Assembly (NCBI RefSeq): GCF_025200925.1
Contig: NZ_CP104174.1
Span: forward strand, 7,130,001 to 7,194,000
From: Bradyrhizobium sp. CB1015
Lineage (GTDB): Bacteria; Pseudomonadota; Alphaproteobacteria; Rhizobiales; Xanthobacteraceae
DNA: 64,000 nucleotides
Direction of reading: 5' to 3'
In this document: piece by piece, positions 18,046 to 27,311 of the stretch
How the letters are laid out: every line of letters begins with the position of its first letter
How positions within the stretch are numbered: the first letter of the stretch is position 1
Position numbers and translations under genes: made by a program
The notes under the pieces: model-generated
Databases searched by the model: none
Seen by the model: only the letters and a program-made list of their open reading frames with translations
What the model was told of the DNA's origin: nothing

Positions 18046-19202
18046 CTGCGAAATCTTTGGCGATGATAGAACAGCAATCCGGCGAGATATCCGGTCACCT
18101 CCTCCTTCAGGAAGCGGTCGCGAATGCTGTCTCCTTCCATTGCTTTCCGGAGCAGCCGAGCGAGGTACCAACGCGGCTTGTGATAGTAGGCCAGACGCCG
18201 GTTCGCCGAGATGCCGGTTCGCTCATACTGCACCAAAAGTGCGGCCGCATGACCGCGCATGTAATGATAGATCTGGCTGGCCAGTCCATCCATTGTCCTG
18301 CGGTGAAAATGGAATGCGACTGACGCCGGAGTGTAACGACACGTGTAGCCGCCCGCCAGCAATCGATACCAATACTCCGAGTCGCCCGAGCAGCCGGCCT
18401 GACCGACGTCCAGGCGCTCATCAAAGAGCCCGACGGCCTGAAACACCTCACGCCGGAACGCCATGCTCGCTCCGGCGCCGAGGTCCCACGCGGGAAGGAC
18501 CTGGCCGTGATGCGATCGGAAGGCTGCGCTGTCGTAATCCTGTTCGCGATAGCCCTTGCCGAATCCCCAATACGTCTCGAAGTGCCGTTGCGCCTCGGTC
18601 GCGAGCTCGGCGGGAAGCACAAGCCCAGTCACCGCGCCGACCTCGGGAGAGTCAAACGCACATGTCAGTTGCTCCAGCCAGCGCGGGTGAAGCAGCACAT
18701 CGTCATCCGTATAGGCGACAATATCTCCAGTCGCCTGGAGCGCGCCGGCATTGCGCGCAATGTCCAAGCCGGATCGGTCCTCCCGAATGTAGGTTGCTGC
18801 CGCGGCCAACGCGACATCCCGGGTCCGCCGATCGCGCGATGCATTGTCTACGACGATGATTTCTCGCGGAGGACGGGTCTGCTGCGGCAGCGACGACAAG
18901 CATTTGCTCAGCTCGTCCGGACGGTCGCGCGTGCAGATCACCACGCTCGCCGAGAGCCTCACTTTCGTCGGGGTTCGCACTTGGGAATCGACGGCTGACA
19001 GGAAGGTGTCGTCGATATGATCGATCCTGGCGTCCGTTATCTGGCCTTCATGCATTAGCACATGGCCGATCGGCTGGTCGGCGCGCCAGAACACCGTCAT
19101 GCCCTCGATCAATGTCGTTTCCGCAACATCGGACGCCGACGTCACGGAGACATGCGCCACGCCTCTTCCCAGTCCAATTCCTGCGAATCGCGTATCGATC
19201 AT
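18042..19202 (-). CDS. GT2 glycosyltransferase with N-terminal extension
   Basis: The 386-residue protein begins with about 80 residues of unrecognised type, then a GT2 domain: SVVICTRDRPDELSKCL, VVDNASRD and the donor motif TDDDV. The sequence QAGCSGDSEYWYRLL would hold the catalytic acidic pair. A C-terminal segment has several aromatic/basic stretches but no clear membrane span. It is the second gene of the operon, 12 bp after galE, and its stop overlaps the next start by 4 nt. Some relatives with this layout are O-antigen or mycofactocin-type transferases. The exact reaction is unknown. Confidence 0.8.
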   Translation of the reverse strand: MIDTRFAGIGLGRGVAHVSVTSASDVAETTLIEGMTVFWRADQPIGHVLMHEGQITDARIDHIDDTFLSAVDSQVRTPTKVRLSASVVICTRDRPDELSKCLSSLPQQTRPPREIIVVDNASRDRRTRDVALAAAATYIREDRSGLDIARNAGALQATGDIVAYTDDDVLLHPRWLEQLTCAFDSPEVGAVTGLVLPAELATEAQRHFETYWGFGKGYREQDYDSAAFRSHHGQVLPAWDLGAGASMAFRREVFQAVGLFDERLDVGQAGCSGDSEYWYRLLAGGYTCRYTPASVAFHFHRRTMDGLASQIYHYMRGHAAALLVQYERTGISANRRLAYYHKPRWYLARLLRKAMEGDSIRDRFLKEEVTGYLAGLLFYHRQRFRR

Positions 19203-19214
19203 CTTCGTGCGAAA

Positions 19215-20198
19215 TCATGCCGGCGGGTTGCTATCGCTCCACCTCAGTGCAGTCTCAATAATGAAATCGATCTCGGATTGCCGCGGGCTCCAACCGAGCT
19301 CCCGCTTGGCCTTGGCAAAGGAGGCGACGAGCGTGGGCGGGTCGCCCGCGCGGCGTGGGCCGCGGCGGACGACCGGATCATTTCCGGAGACACGCCTCAC
19401 TGCCTTTATTAGTTCGATCACACTCGTGCCAACCCCTGTACCGAGATTGAAGATATGAGTACCACCTCGCGCCACCAGCATGTCACCTGCGAGAAGGTGC
19501 GCCTGCGCCAGGTCGTTGACGTGGATATAATCCCTGATTGCACTGCCATCCGGCGTCGGAAAGTCCGTTCCCAGAATGGTGAAAGGCCGATCGGGTCGGC
19601 GCACAGCTTCGATCGCCAGCGGAATGGCATGGGTTTCCGGTTCGTGGCGCTCGCCGATCTCTCCGTCCGGATCACAGCCCGCCGCGTTGAAATAGCGCAG
19701 CGAAACCGACGACATCTCGTACGCGCGGCCAAAGTCCTCCAGCATGCGCTCGATGATCATCTTGGACCAACCATAGGGATTGATCGGCGCCTGCGGATGT
19801 GTTTCGTCTATCGGGGTCTGCTTGGGAATTCCGTAACTGGCACACGTGCTGGAAAAGAGCACGCGCGAACAGCCGGTCGCTCGCATTGCCTCCAGCAGCG
19901 CAAGCGTTCCTCTCGTGTTATTGTCGTAATAGATAGCGGGATCAGCCACGGATTCGCCGACATAAGCCAGTGCCGCAAAGTGCGCGACAAGGTCCGGCTT
20001 GTAGGTGTCCAGCGCTGCGCGAACGCCGGCTGAATTGCGAATATCGCACTCGACCAACGGTCCCCAGCGCACCGCATCGCGCCAGCCTCGGGAAAGATTG
20101 TCGAGCGTCACGACATTCCAGCCCGCCATTGCAAACGCCTTGCAGCAATGCGAGCCGACGTAGCCGGCACCGCCGGTGACCAGAACGGTCTTTTTCAT
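19215..20198 (-). CDS. galE: UDP-glucose 4-epimerase
   Basis: The 327-residue short-chain dehydrogenase-like enzyme interconverts UDP-glucose and UDP-galactose in the cytosol. The Rossmann motif VTGGAGYVGSH is at residues 7-17, the catalytic tyrosine and lysine are in YGWSK, and SSTCASYG supplies the serine/threonine. Length and the LRYFNAAGCDPDGEIGE block match GalE/ExoB closely. It heads the operon that continues into two GT2 proteins, the trifunctional enzyme and the ABC exporter, suggesting that galactose (or GalNAc) enters that glycan. The 291-bp gap upstream should hold the operon promoter. Confidence 0.93.
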   Translation of the reverse strand: MKKTVLVTGGAGYVGSHCCKAFAMAGWNVVTLDNLSRGWRDAVRWGPLVECDIRNSAGVRAALDTYKPDLVAHFAALAYVGESVADPAIYYDNNTRGTLALLEAMRATGCSRVLFSSTCASYGIPKQTPIDETHPQAPINPYGWSKMIIERMLEDFGRAYEMSSVSLRYFNAAGCDPDGEIGERHEPETHAIPLAIEAVRRPDRPFTILGTDFPTPDGSAIRDYIHVNDLAQAHLLAGDMLVARGGTHIFNLGTGVGTSVIELIKAVRRVSGNDPVVRRGPRRAGDPPTLVASFAKAKRELGWSPRQSEIDFIIETALRWSDSNPPA

Positions 20199-20489
20199 CT
20201 CGCCGCGCTCGCGCGTTGCGCATCGATCGGAGCTGGGACACTACCGAGATTTGTCGGGTCGGCGAAATCGTTACGCTTCCTTATCAACCTTCGCACCAAC
20301 AACATTCAACTCCTTGTCCCGAAAGCATGAACTTGTTCTTAATCTCCAACCTTCCAAACCCATCAATTCATATCTAGATGGATTGTGGCTTCATTCGTAC
20401 GATCGAACGGCGGCGCGCAGACGCGTGAAGCTGCCACGCGCAGTTGCAAAGGACCGAAATGGTGCAATCCGTGGATTGATGTTGCGAAA

Positions 20490-20876
20490 TTATTGCTTCG
20501 CTGCGGTCTCGTCCGCGGGATAGAAACGCGCCTGATGCGCTTCGGTTAGAACCTGTCCCGTCGATGATTTCACGAGGGCAGTCCATTCATACACACCCGG
20601 CTTGCAAGGACCAAATGTCCGGATCGTCCCCGATGGCACGACACCATTGCTCGGAACCGGAATGTTCTGGCCTCCCATCTCGCGAGTGCCTTCTGCAAGT
20701 GTGAGCGTCACCGACGTGGCACCGGCGGGAATATTGCGCAGACGCATCTCCGGATTTGGGAACAGCGTGACACAGCCGCGTACCCCGCGCCATGAAAAAT
20801 CCAACGTCATCGGATCGGCCGATGCAGGATGACAGGCCGCCAGCAACAAAGGGAAGGCAACAACAACAGCTCTCAC
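20490..20876 (-). CDS. Small predicted lipoprotein, PEBP-like pattern
   Basis: The 128-residue product starts with a lipoprotein signal ending in LLLAAC, so the mature protein would be lipid-anchored at cysteine 15. The mature part contains RNIPAGATSVTLTL and GPCKPGVYEWTALV, which recall the phosphatidylethanolamine-binding (YbhB/PEBP) fold, but it is shorter than usual for that family. The start is GTG with GGAG six bases upstream. It is monocistronic and divergent from the exoA-like gene. Function unknown; the PEBP link is tentative. Confidence 0.6.
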   Translation of the reverse strand: MRAVVVAFPLLLAACHPASADPMTLDFSWRGVRGCVTLFPNPEMRLRNIPAGATSVTLTLAEGTREMGGQNIPVPSNGVVPSGTIRTFGPCKPGVYEWTALVKSSTGQVLTEAHQARFYPADETAAKQ

Positions 20877-20900
20877 ATATTGCTCCGATCAGTTTCGCTT

Positions 20901-20919
20901 CCGATCTTCGCGCGATCGG
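20901..20919. promoter_or_regulatory. Inverted repeat in the divergent promoter region
   Basis: CCGATC-ttcgcgc-GATCGG forms a 6-bp stem just 25 bp upstream of the lipoprotein start, within the 250-bp divergent gap facing the exoA-like gene. It could act on either gene as an operator or as a 5' hairpin. No known consensus is matched. Confidence 0.2.
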
Positions 20920-21126
20920 GGCACGCACTATTCACGATTCACGCAGACTAGATCGCCCATTCTAAGGCGCCATCGGTAAGCCCACTTGCAACCGATGCAT
21001 CAAAAGAAGCAGCCACGAGTTGGCCATTTTTTTGACGGATCGTCGGGACCTCCTTTGGCGTGCATCAACGACCATTCCCGCGCCTGCCAACGGATTGAGC
21101 AAACAAGGGCAAGTGGCAGCTAAACC

Positions 21127-22125
21127 GTGTCCAGAAACGTCCTGATCGTCGTACCCGTTTTGAACGAGGCTTCCCATATCGAGACCGTTGTCCGCAATCT
21201 GGCGCGGGACAGTCTCGACGACGATCGCACGATAGTGGTTGCAGATGGCGGCAGCACCGATGGGACGCCTGAGATTGTTCGCCAGCTCGGCAAGGAGATT
21301 CGCGGCGTCCATCTGTTGCGCAATCCCCAGCGGCTGCAGAGTGCCGGGGTCAATCTAGCCGTACAAGTCTTTGGTGCTGCGGCGGAGGTCCTGGTGCGGT
21401 GTGACGCCCATTGCGAATATCCATCGGATTATGTTTCGAGCCTCCTCAAGACTCTCAACGAGCGCAAGGCCGACTCGGTCGTGGTCCCCATGGACTCTCG
21501 TGGCGAGGGTTGCTTGCAGAAAGCCGTCGCCTGGGTCTCTGACACCAAGGTCGGTTCGGGCGGATCGGCACATCGCGGCGGAAAGCAAAGCGGCTTTGTC
21601 GATCACGGGCACCATGCCGCGATGACCATCGATGCCTTTCGCAGGGCCGGTGGTTACGACGAAACCTTCACTCACAATGAAGATGCAGAGTTTGACTGCA
21701 GGCTCCGTGCACTCGGCGGCCGGATTTTTCTGGATTCGGACATCCGCCTTTCATATCGACCGCGGTCGAGTTTTCTGAGCCTGGCGAAGCAGTACTTCAA
21801 CTACGGGCGTGGTCGATCGAGAACGGTGAGACGGCATCCAGGATCGTTGCGACTGCGTCAATTCCTGGTGCCCACTCATGTTTCATTGACGCTCGGCGCC
21901 ATCGTGCTGTCGCCGGCTGCGCCGCTGCTGTTGACCTGGCCGGCGGCCTATCTGGCGATACTGGCCCTGACCGCAATGATGATTGCAGTAAAACATCACT
22001 CAATTTGCGGGCTGCTTGCACTGCCGGCTGCCGTCGTGATGCACTTCGCGTGGGCACTTGGCTTTTTCTGGGGCATCCTGTCGATCCGCCAGACCACCTG
22101 GCAGATGACCCCTTCAGTTTCCTGA
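21127..22125 (+). CDS. exoA: ExoA-like GT2 glycosyltransferase
   Basis: The 332-residue protein closely follows succinoglycan ExoA: VVPVLNEASHIE at the start, VADGGSTDGT, DAHCEYP in place of a standard DxD, HRGGKQSGFVDHGHHAAM, HNEDAEFDCRL, and QYFNYGRGRSRT. Two or three C-terminal membrane segments (about 255-320) anchor it to the inner membrane. ExoA adds a beta-1,3-linked glucose to a lipid-linked disaccharide in S. meliloti; the same linkage here is an inference. The start is GTG. The last 12 bp overlap the convergent GT4 gene. Confidence 0.85.
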   Translation: MSRNVLIVVPVLNEASHIETVVRNLARDSLDDDRTIVVADGGSTDGTPEIVRQLGKEIRGVHLLRNPQRLQSAGVNLAVQVFGAAAEVLVRCDAHCEYPSDYVSSLLKTLNERKADSVVVPMDSRGEGCLQKAVAWVSDTKVGSGGSAHRGGKQSGFVDHGHHAAMTIDAFRRAGGYDETFTHNEDAEFDCRLRALGGRIFLDSDIRLSYRPRSSFLSLAKQYFNYGRGRSRTVRRHPGSLRLRQFLVPTHVSLTLGAIVLSPAAPLLLTWPAAYLAILALTAMMIAVKHHSICGLLALPAAVVMHFAWALGFFWGILSIRQTTWQMTPSVS

Positions 22126-23310
22126 ACGCTGCAGAACCTCGGCACTGGCCGGCGCGCCCACACGCCGGCCGGCCTTCGCATAGGCGGCCTCGGTCAGGCG
22201 GGCAATCGAGGTCCACGTCGGCACGGAGTCCCGCAGATCCAGCATTCCTTGACTCTTGGCGTTTCGATAGTCGGGGTCGCTGATCAAGCGATCGAGCGAC
22301 CGTGACAATGCGGCGGGATCACCTGGAGGAACGAGCGTCCCCTCCGCCCGATCGCTCAGCCATTCCGAAAACGTTCCAAGGTTCGAAGCGACGATCGGAC
22401 GTCCCGCCGCGATCGCCAGCATCAGCACACCGGATGCGTCGATATCCCGGTACGGAAAAGCCAGGATGTCAGCGCGCGCGACCAGCGAGGTTACTTCGTC
22501 TTCCGGAATGAACCGCAGGTCGAATTCGACATGGTCCTCGAGCTGCAGATCCTTCACCATCGCAAACAGCGGCTCCATCGGCATTTCGGGCCAGCCCACG
22601 ATCTTCGCCACGCAACGTGCCCTGACCTCTCGGGGAAGCAATGCAAGCGCGCGAAGCATGACGTCGATGCCCTTGTAGGGCTTTATCTTGCCGAACAAGA
22701 GTATTTGAACGCGCCCGTCCGCGGCCGCGGACTCGTCGACAGGTCGGGCGATGTGATCCGTCAGCAATCCGTGCGCGATAACGGAAATCTTCTCGTCCGG
22801 AATACCAACGCGCAGCAGGCGATCACGTGCAACGGTCGTATGAACGATAAGATGGTCGAAGCAATGCAGAATCTTGAACGCGCCGATTCGCTGTATCCGC
22901 GAGCTCGGATTGTTATTGAACGGATTCGAGTCATGAACGGTCAGAACCGTCGGCGCGACCCTCCTGAACTTGGGAATGAACTGGCTGTCGACGATCGCCA
23001 GCGGTGCCCATTGAAAATGGATCACATCTGGCGGCGTCTTCCTGAAGCGCCTGATCAGCCGTGTCATTGATTCGGCGTGACTGAGTCCCTTCAGCCCCAG
23101 CTGCACGTTGCGCGGAAGTTTCTTGAAAAAGCGCGACTGCAATCCCGGATAAAAATGCCGGTCAAGGAACAGGTCTTCATCAATGGAAGGCTTCTGCCCA
23201 AGCTGTCGCCCGACAATGCTGGCTGCATGCCCAATATCGTTCAATCCTTTGGCTAATTTAAGATCATATGGCCACGTAAACAGTGACGGATCGATCAGAG
23301 CGATTTTCAT
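22114..23310 (-). CDS. GT4 glycosyltransferase
   Basis: The 398-residue protein has the two-domain GT-B layout. The N-terminal half contains PDVIHFQWAPLAI and VLTVHDSNPF, and the C-terminal half LLFGKIKPYKGIDVMLRAL followed by DIDASGVLMLAIAAGRPIV. In most GT4 enzymes the last motif has two glutamates (EX7E). Here the first position is Asp and the second is not clearly acidic, as in some divergent members. It should use a nucleotide sugar with retention of configuration. It is divergent from the next GT2 gene across 108 bp and overlaps the tail of the exoA-like gene. Confidence 0.8.
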   Translation of the reverse strand: MKIALIDPSLFTWPYDLKLAKGLNDIGHAASIVGRQLGQKPSIDEDLFLDRHFYPGLQSRFFKKLPRNVQLGLKGLSHAESMTRLIRRFRKTPPDVIHFQWAPLAIVDSQFIPKFRRVAPTVLTVHDSNPFNNNPSSRIQRIGAFKILHCFDHLIVHTTVARDRLLRVGIPDEKISVIAHGLLTDHIARPVDESAAADGRVQILLFGKIKPYKGIDVMLRALALLPREVRARCVAKIVGWPEMPMEPLFAMVKDLQLEDHVEFDLRFIPEDEVTSLVARADILAFPYRDIDASGVLMLAIAAGRPIVASNLGTFSEWLSDRAEGTLVPPGDPAALSRSLDRLISDPDYRNAKSQGMLDLRDSVPTWTSIARLTEAAYAKAGRRVGAPASAEVLQRSGN

Positions 23311-23418
23311 GCGATTGCCTCACCAATCATGCTTTGCGGACCCCGAAATTACTTCTGGCTCATCAAGGCATAGATTGATAGCCTCTTTTGCCACCTGCAA
23401 ATTTGTGAGCGACACGCG

Positions 23419-24468
23419 TTGAAGATTAGCATCGTCATAACAGTCTACAATTACGAACGGTATGTCGGATTGGCAATCGACAGCGCGTTGAATCAGACCC
23501 GTCCGGCGGACGAGATCGTCGTCGTCGACGACGGATCGATCGACGGTTCCCGCCGGATCATTGCCGGCTATGGTGACAGGATTCGAGCCATATTTCAGGC
23601 AAATCAGGGCAACATCGCAGCATTCGAAGTTGGGTATCGCGCAGCGACAGGCGACGTACTGCTGTTCCTCGATGCGGATGACATCCTGATGCCGACGGCG
23701 GTCGAAAACGTTGCTGCGCACTGCCGCGAAGGTGTTTCGAAAGTTCAGTTCAATCTGGATATCATCGATGACGCCGGCAGGCGACTTGGGCGTTCGTTCT
23801 GTGCGTTTCCCAAATCCTACGCGCCGGACGATGTGCACGCAGAATTTAGCCGGTCGGGAACGTACATCTGGCCAGTCATGTCGGGAAATGCGTACTCCCG
23901 AGAGTTTCTTCGACAGGTCATCCCGCTCAATCCGCCCGTGGGATACGACGGCGCCCTCAACACGATCGCGCCTCTTTACGGAGACGTGGTCACGGTGCAG
24001 GAAACCCTCGGGCAATATCGGCTCCATGGCAAAAACATCAGCCGAAATGACGCGAAGGGCCGGGCGCAGCGGTTTCCGGATTTTCCCAGGCAGATCGGGT
24101 TCCGCATCGCAGAGTTCGACATCCTGAAGGCACATTGCGACAGGAAGTCCATGCACGTGCAAGCGGCACGGCCGATCGATAACGAGATCGTCTTTGTCAA
24201 CTATCGCCTCGCGTCCCGTAAACTGGGACTGCGCTATGTTGGGCAGGACGCGGACACGTCGAGTTCACTTCTGCGCCGTGGGATATGGCTTGCGCTGACC
24301 ACGACCACACATTGGCGCGCCGCCGCCTCTCATATCGTCTGGTTCACAGGGTTGTTCTTGAGCCCTTCCTGGCTTGCGTACCAGCTGATCATGCTCCGCT
24401 TCAACAGGGCAGAACTCCTGAGGCCGCTCGTCAAGTTCGGAAGTGTCATCCGGCGCAAGCCCGCCTGA
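23419..24468 (+). CDS. GT2 glycosyltransferase
   Basis: The 349-residue protein opens directly with ISIVITVYNYERYVGLAIDS, then VVDDGSIDGS and the donor motif LDADDILMP, all classic GT2. TTG at 23419 is the only reasonable start because the fold begins within two codons and no ATG or GTG lies in frame before it. The middle carries SGNAYSREFL and YDGALNTIAP, shared with the GT2 protein at 38.8-39.9 kb; the two look like paralogues. A hydrophobic C-terminal stretch may associate with the membrane. Sugar unknown. Confidence 0.85.
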   Translation: MKISIVITVYNYERYVGLAIDSALNQTRPADEIVVVDDGSIDGSRRIIAGYGDRIRAIFQANQGNIAAFEVGYRAATGDVLLFLDADDILMPTAVENVAAHCREGVSKVQFNLDIIDDAGRRLGRSFCAFPKSYAPDDVHAEFSRSGTYIWPVMSGNAYSREFLRQVIPLNPPVGYDGALNTIAPLYGDVVTVQETLGQYRLHGKNISRNDAKGRAQRFPDFPRQIGFRIAEFDILKAHCDRKSMHVQAARPIDNEIVFVNYRLASRKLGLRYVGQDADTSSSLLRRGIWLALTTTTHWRAAASHIVWFTGLFLSPSWLAYQLIMLRFNRAELLRPLVKFGSVIRRKPA

Positions 24469-24531
24469 GCGGGCCACGGGGCAAACGTAACCCGCCTCGT
24501 CAAATCTCGTGCCGCGCCCTCAAGGCGTCAA

Positions 24532-25350
24532 TCACATGCTTTCGATCGTACGAATTGTCTCCGGCATTGGCGCGGAAAGACTGCTTGCGCCGGCGAGGCG
24601 GACGCGAATCCGCCTGTCGGACTGTCGAAGGCGGATATTTTCCGACAGGCGCAGAACATATTCCTTTGATTTCCACGCAAACCGAGCCGCCCTGTCAAAC
24701 GCAGTAGGCTCGCGGACCGACTCCGCCGCCTTTGCGATCGAAGATGTCAGCGTCAGCTCAAGGCACGGAAAAGGAAACAAGGCATAATTGTGGAGGCCAT
24801 TTGCCCAGAAGCGGTCCATCTCCCAGTCGATCGGCCGATGAATAGTTGTCACGCTGTCGATGAACCGACGCGCGGCATGGCCGGAGATCAGATAGGCCTG
24901 CGTTCCCATTGGCGCACGCTCAAACCGCACCAATTCCCGCTGATCCAGCCAGGCCACGTGCTTGCACGGCGCCATGTGTCGCCCATACAGCCGGAGATAA
25001 CCGATCTCGGCAGCCTTGCAGATGTCCGGAAGCGATCGAAAGCTGAACCCGGCATCGAGAATGACGTCGTCTTCGATCACAAGTGTCCATGAATTGTCGG
25101 CGTCTGACGCTGCCACCTGCGCCATGATGCTCATATGACTAGCTGCGCAGCCGATCTCGGCACGTGAAAGGCCCCTGCCCCAAAAGCGGATGGCCAGCGC
25201 CTCATCATATTGCGGGAGCCCCTTGGCGGGCACACGCAAGGCATCAAAGAAGGCCCATGGAATCTCAAGCGACTCCAGATTTGCACTCGCGCGCTCGCGG
25301 CGCGCGGAACCGACCAAGCTAATCGCCACAATTTTGAGATTGCTGCCCAT
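24532..25350 (-). CDS. GT25 glycosyltransferase (LPS-type)
   Basis: The 272-residue protein fits glycosyltransferase family 25 (LgtB/LpsA type). Markers in order are VAISLVGSARRERA at the N-terminus, RGLSRAEIGCAASH, the acidic triad in VIEDDVIL, and GTQAYLISGHAARRF. Many members transfer galactose or glucose to lipooligosaccharide or a polysaccharide. ATG 25350 is chosen because the conserved fold starts eight residues later; frames extending to 25476 add 42 unlike residues. It is convergent with the GT2 gene and divergent from the secreted GH16-like gene. Confidence 0.85.
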   Translation of the reverse strand: MGSNLKIVAISLVGSARRERASANLESLEIPWAFFDALRVPAKGLPQYDEALAIRFWGRGLSRAEIGCAASHMSIMAQVAASDADNSWTLVIEDDVILDAGFSFRSLPDICKAAEIGYLRLYGRHMAPCKHVAWLDQRELVRFERAPMGTQAYLISGHAARRFIDSVTTIHRPIDWEMDRFWANGLHNYALFPFPCLELTLTSSIAKAAESVREPTAFDRAARFAWKSKEYVLRLSENIRLRQSDRRIRVRLAGASSLSAPMPETIRTIESM

Positions 25351-25630
25351 TGATTGATCAGTCCGACGCGTTGATTGGGAACCGTATTGCACGTGATCTC
25401 CAAAACGATTACCGCGAACTTGTCGCTGCTGACAAGGACGCGGCACGCGCCCAGCGGCTGCCATCCTGGTGGCCATTTCACGGTCATGTTTCGTAACGCA
25501 CGGCGAAATCTGCGGCTACACCTAAGGCGACCGGCATTTCGGACGCCTTGCACCGAACCGACGCTTCCTCAGCGACGAGTGACTATGTACCTGCCGAAAC
25601 TCGCGGCGGTCTCGAGTAGGAGAGTAGTGG

Positions 25631-27301
25631 ATGTCATCAAAGCGTCGAATGAACAGCACCATTGCAGCACTGTTCGTCGCATCATTGACTGTCATTGGCT
25701 CAGCCCTTTATCTTGGCCTGAGCAACGATGGTTTGCGACAGCGCCTGCAATTCATCCCGCTGTTTGAGGAACGCAGCCAAATCGTCGGCGGCGCGGTCAT
25801 CGGCCAGAATGGCAGTGGGTTGTATGCGGGCTATACGCTGTCGTGGGGAGATGAATTCAACTCTCTCGATATCGTGGGTCCGGCAAACGCTCGCGGCAAG
25901 TTCTTCCCGACTGGCGCCTATCATCCGGGTATCCGCGGCAATACCACGTCGCTCGGGACAGCTTTTGATGCCGACCCGCTGACCACAGGCTACAAGGACC
26001 GCAACCGCGGCGTCGCGGTTGGCTTCGACAATATGTCGATCTCCGGCTCGGTGCTGCGCCTCGCCGCGCGCAAGGCAACAACCCGCGAGCAGACATTCCT
26101 TACGCCGACCGACCGATCCATCAACGGAGGCGTGCGGTCGCACCTCTCCGCGATGATCCATACCGCCGGGGCGTTTGCATACTACCCGACGGCCAACGCC
26201 GTCATTATCGAGATCCGCGCCCGGTTCAGCCCCAGGCTTACAAATCCGGCCGGCTTTCATCCCGCGTTCTGGACCTATTCGGTCGCACCCGTGCTCAATC
26301 CAACAGGCAACGAGTGGGATCTGGAATGCAACTCCCAAGGGATGCACTTCAGCAATATCGTCCATACCTCGGGGAAAATCTCGACCGACAACAGCGCCGG
26401 ACCATTCGACTATATGGACGGCACGTTCCACGTCTTCAGTTTTGTCTTTCGAAACGGCGGAAACACCCAACTCTACGTCGATGGTGCCCTTCGATCCCAG
26501 TTTGCCGGCGTGGATTCCAATACGAAGAATATGCCCTCATTTGTGTTGCTGACGTCACACATATTCAATAACACGTTCGCGGGCGAGGCGTACGACGCTG
26601 CAGCGTGGGCCAGCTCGGCGACCGGCGCCTATCTCGATGTCGACTGGATCCGCGGCTGGCGGACGACGGGCGTCAAGCATTGGAAGCCGCTGGTTTCGGT
26701 CGCAGATCTCAATATCGATTACGACGGCAACGGCACGATTGTGCTGCCGAGCGCCAAGGCGCTCTGGGGTGATGCGAGCGTTACTGAATTCGTCCAGGCC
26801 GTACCCTATGACAGCTCCGAACCGGGTATGACGGAGCAGACGACGTTTACGCAATTCCCGGAAGGAATTTCGTACGATCCGGCGTCCCGCACGATCAACG
26901 CGGACTTCACCGCCGGCAACGGCAATGCCGGACGCTCTCATGTCGTCGTTTATGGCTACAAACCTGATGGCTCAACGATGGAGCCGCTGCGATTCTCCAT
27001 CAATCGCGGCCCGCACGTGATGACGCGCTCTCTTTCAGCCGCCGCAGGCGACAGCTACCGCCACGACATCTATGGGGAGTGCGATGTCGGAGTCATGATG
27101 CCGAAGATCTTCTCCGTCAAAGGCCTGCCGCAGGGGCTCGCCTTCGACCGTTCCACCGGGCTGATCAGTGGCACCCCAACGGCAACAGGGGTGAGCAACC
27201 TGACAATCTCCTGCGCAAACAATGCGGGCCAGACCACAAACAGGACCACAACGTTGACCGTCCACGCGCACGATCCGGCGGGCCGCCCGAACGGTGGATG
27301 A
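25631..27301 (+). CDS. Exported GH16-like protein with C-terminal putative Ig domain
   Basis: The 556-residue product has an N-terminal signal anchor or signal peptide (residues 8-30). A GH16-like beta-jelly-roll covers about 65-345: SWGDEFNSLD, then GFHPAFWTY and the catalytic-type motif NEWDLEC, in which E228, D230 and E232 keep the E-x-D-x-E arrangement. After an unassigned segment comes a putative Ig domain (He_PIG type) around 465-545: FSVKGLPQGLAFDRSTGLISG then PTATG. TAGGAG seven bases ahead supports the start. Likely a periplasmic or surface glycanase for the local polysaccharide. It is divergent from typical GH16, so activity is less certain. Confidence 0.72.
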   Translation: MSSKRRMNSTIAALFVASLTVIGSALYLGLSNDGLRQRLQFIPLFEERSQIVGGAVIGQNGSGLYAGYTLSWGDEFNSLDIVGPANARGKFFPTGAYHPGIRGNTTSLGTAFDADPLTTGYKDRNRGVAVGFDNMSISGSVLRLAARKATTREQTFLTPTDRSINGGVRSHLSAMIHTAGAFAYYPTANAVIIEIRARFSPRLTNPAGFHPAFWTYSVAPVLNPTGNEWDLECNSQGMHFSNIVHTSGKISTDNSAGPFDYMDGTFHVFSFVFRNGGNTQLYVDGALRSQFAGVDSNTKNMPSFVLLTSHIFNNTFAGEAYDAAAWASSATGAYLDVDWIRGWRTTGVKHWKPLVSVADLNIDYDGNGTIVLPSAKALWGDASVTEFVQAVPYDSSEPGMTEQTTFTQFPEGISYDPASRTINADFTAGNGNAGRSHVVVYGYKPDGSTMEPLRFSINRGPHVMTRSLSAAAGDSYRHDIYGECDVGVMMPKIFSVKGLPQGLAFDRSTGLISGTPTATGVSNLTISCANNAGQTTNRTTTLTVHAHDPAGRPNGG

Positions 27302-27311
27302 TACTCGACCC

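Noticed and set aside
24459..24474. GCCCGC-ctga-GCGGGC hairpin over the stop of the GT2 gene
   Set aside because: No T-run follows on either strand and the left arm is coding, so I do not call it a terminator.
20394..24554. TTCGTACGATCGAA near 20394 and its reverse complement near 24541
   Set aside because: The second copy is inside the GT25 coding sequence and the word is nearly palindromic, so a chance match is likely.
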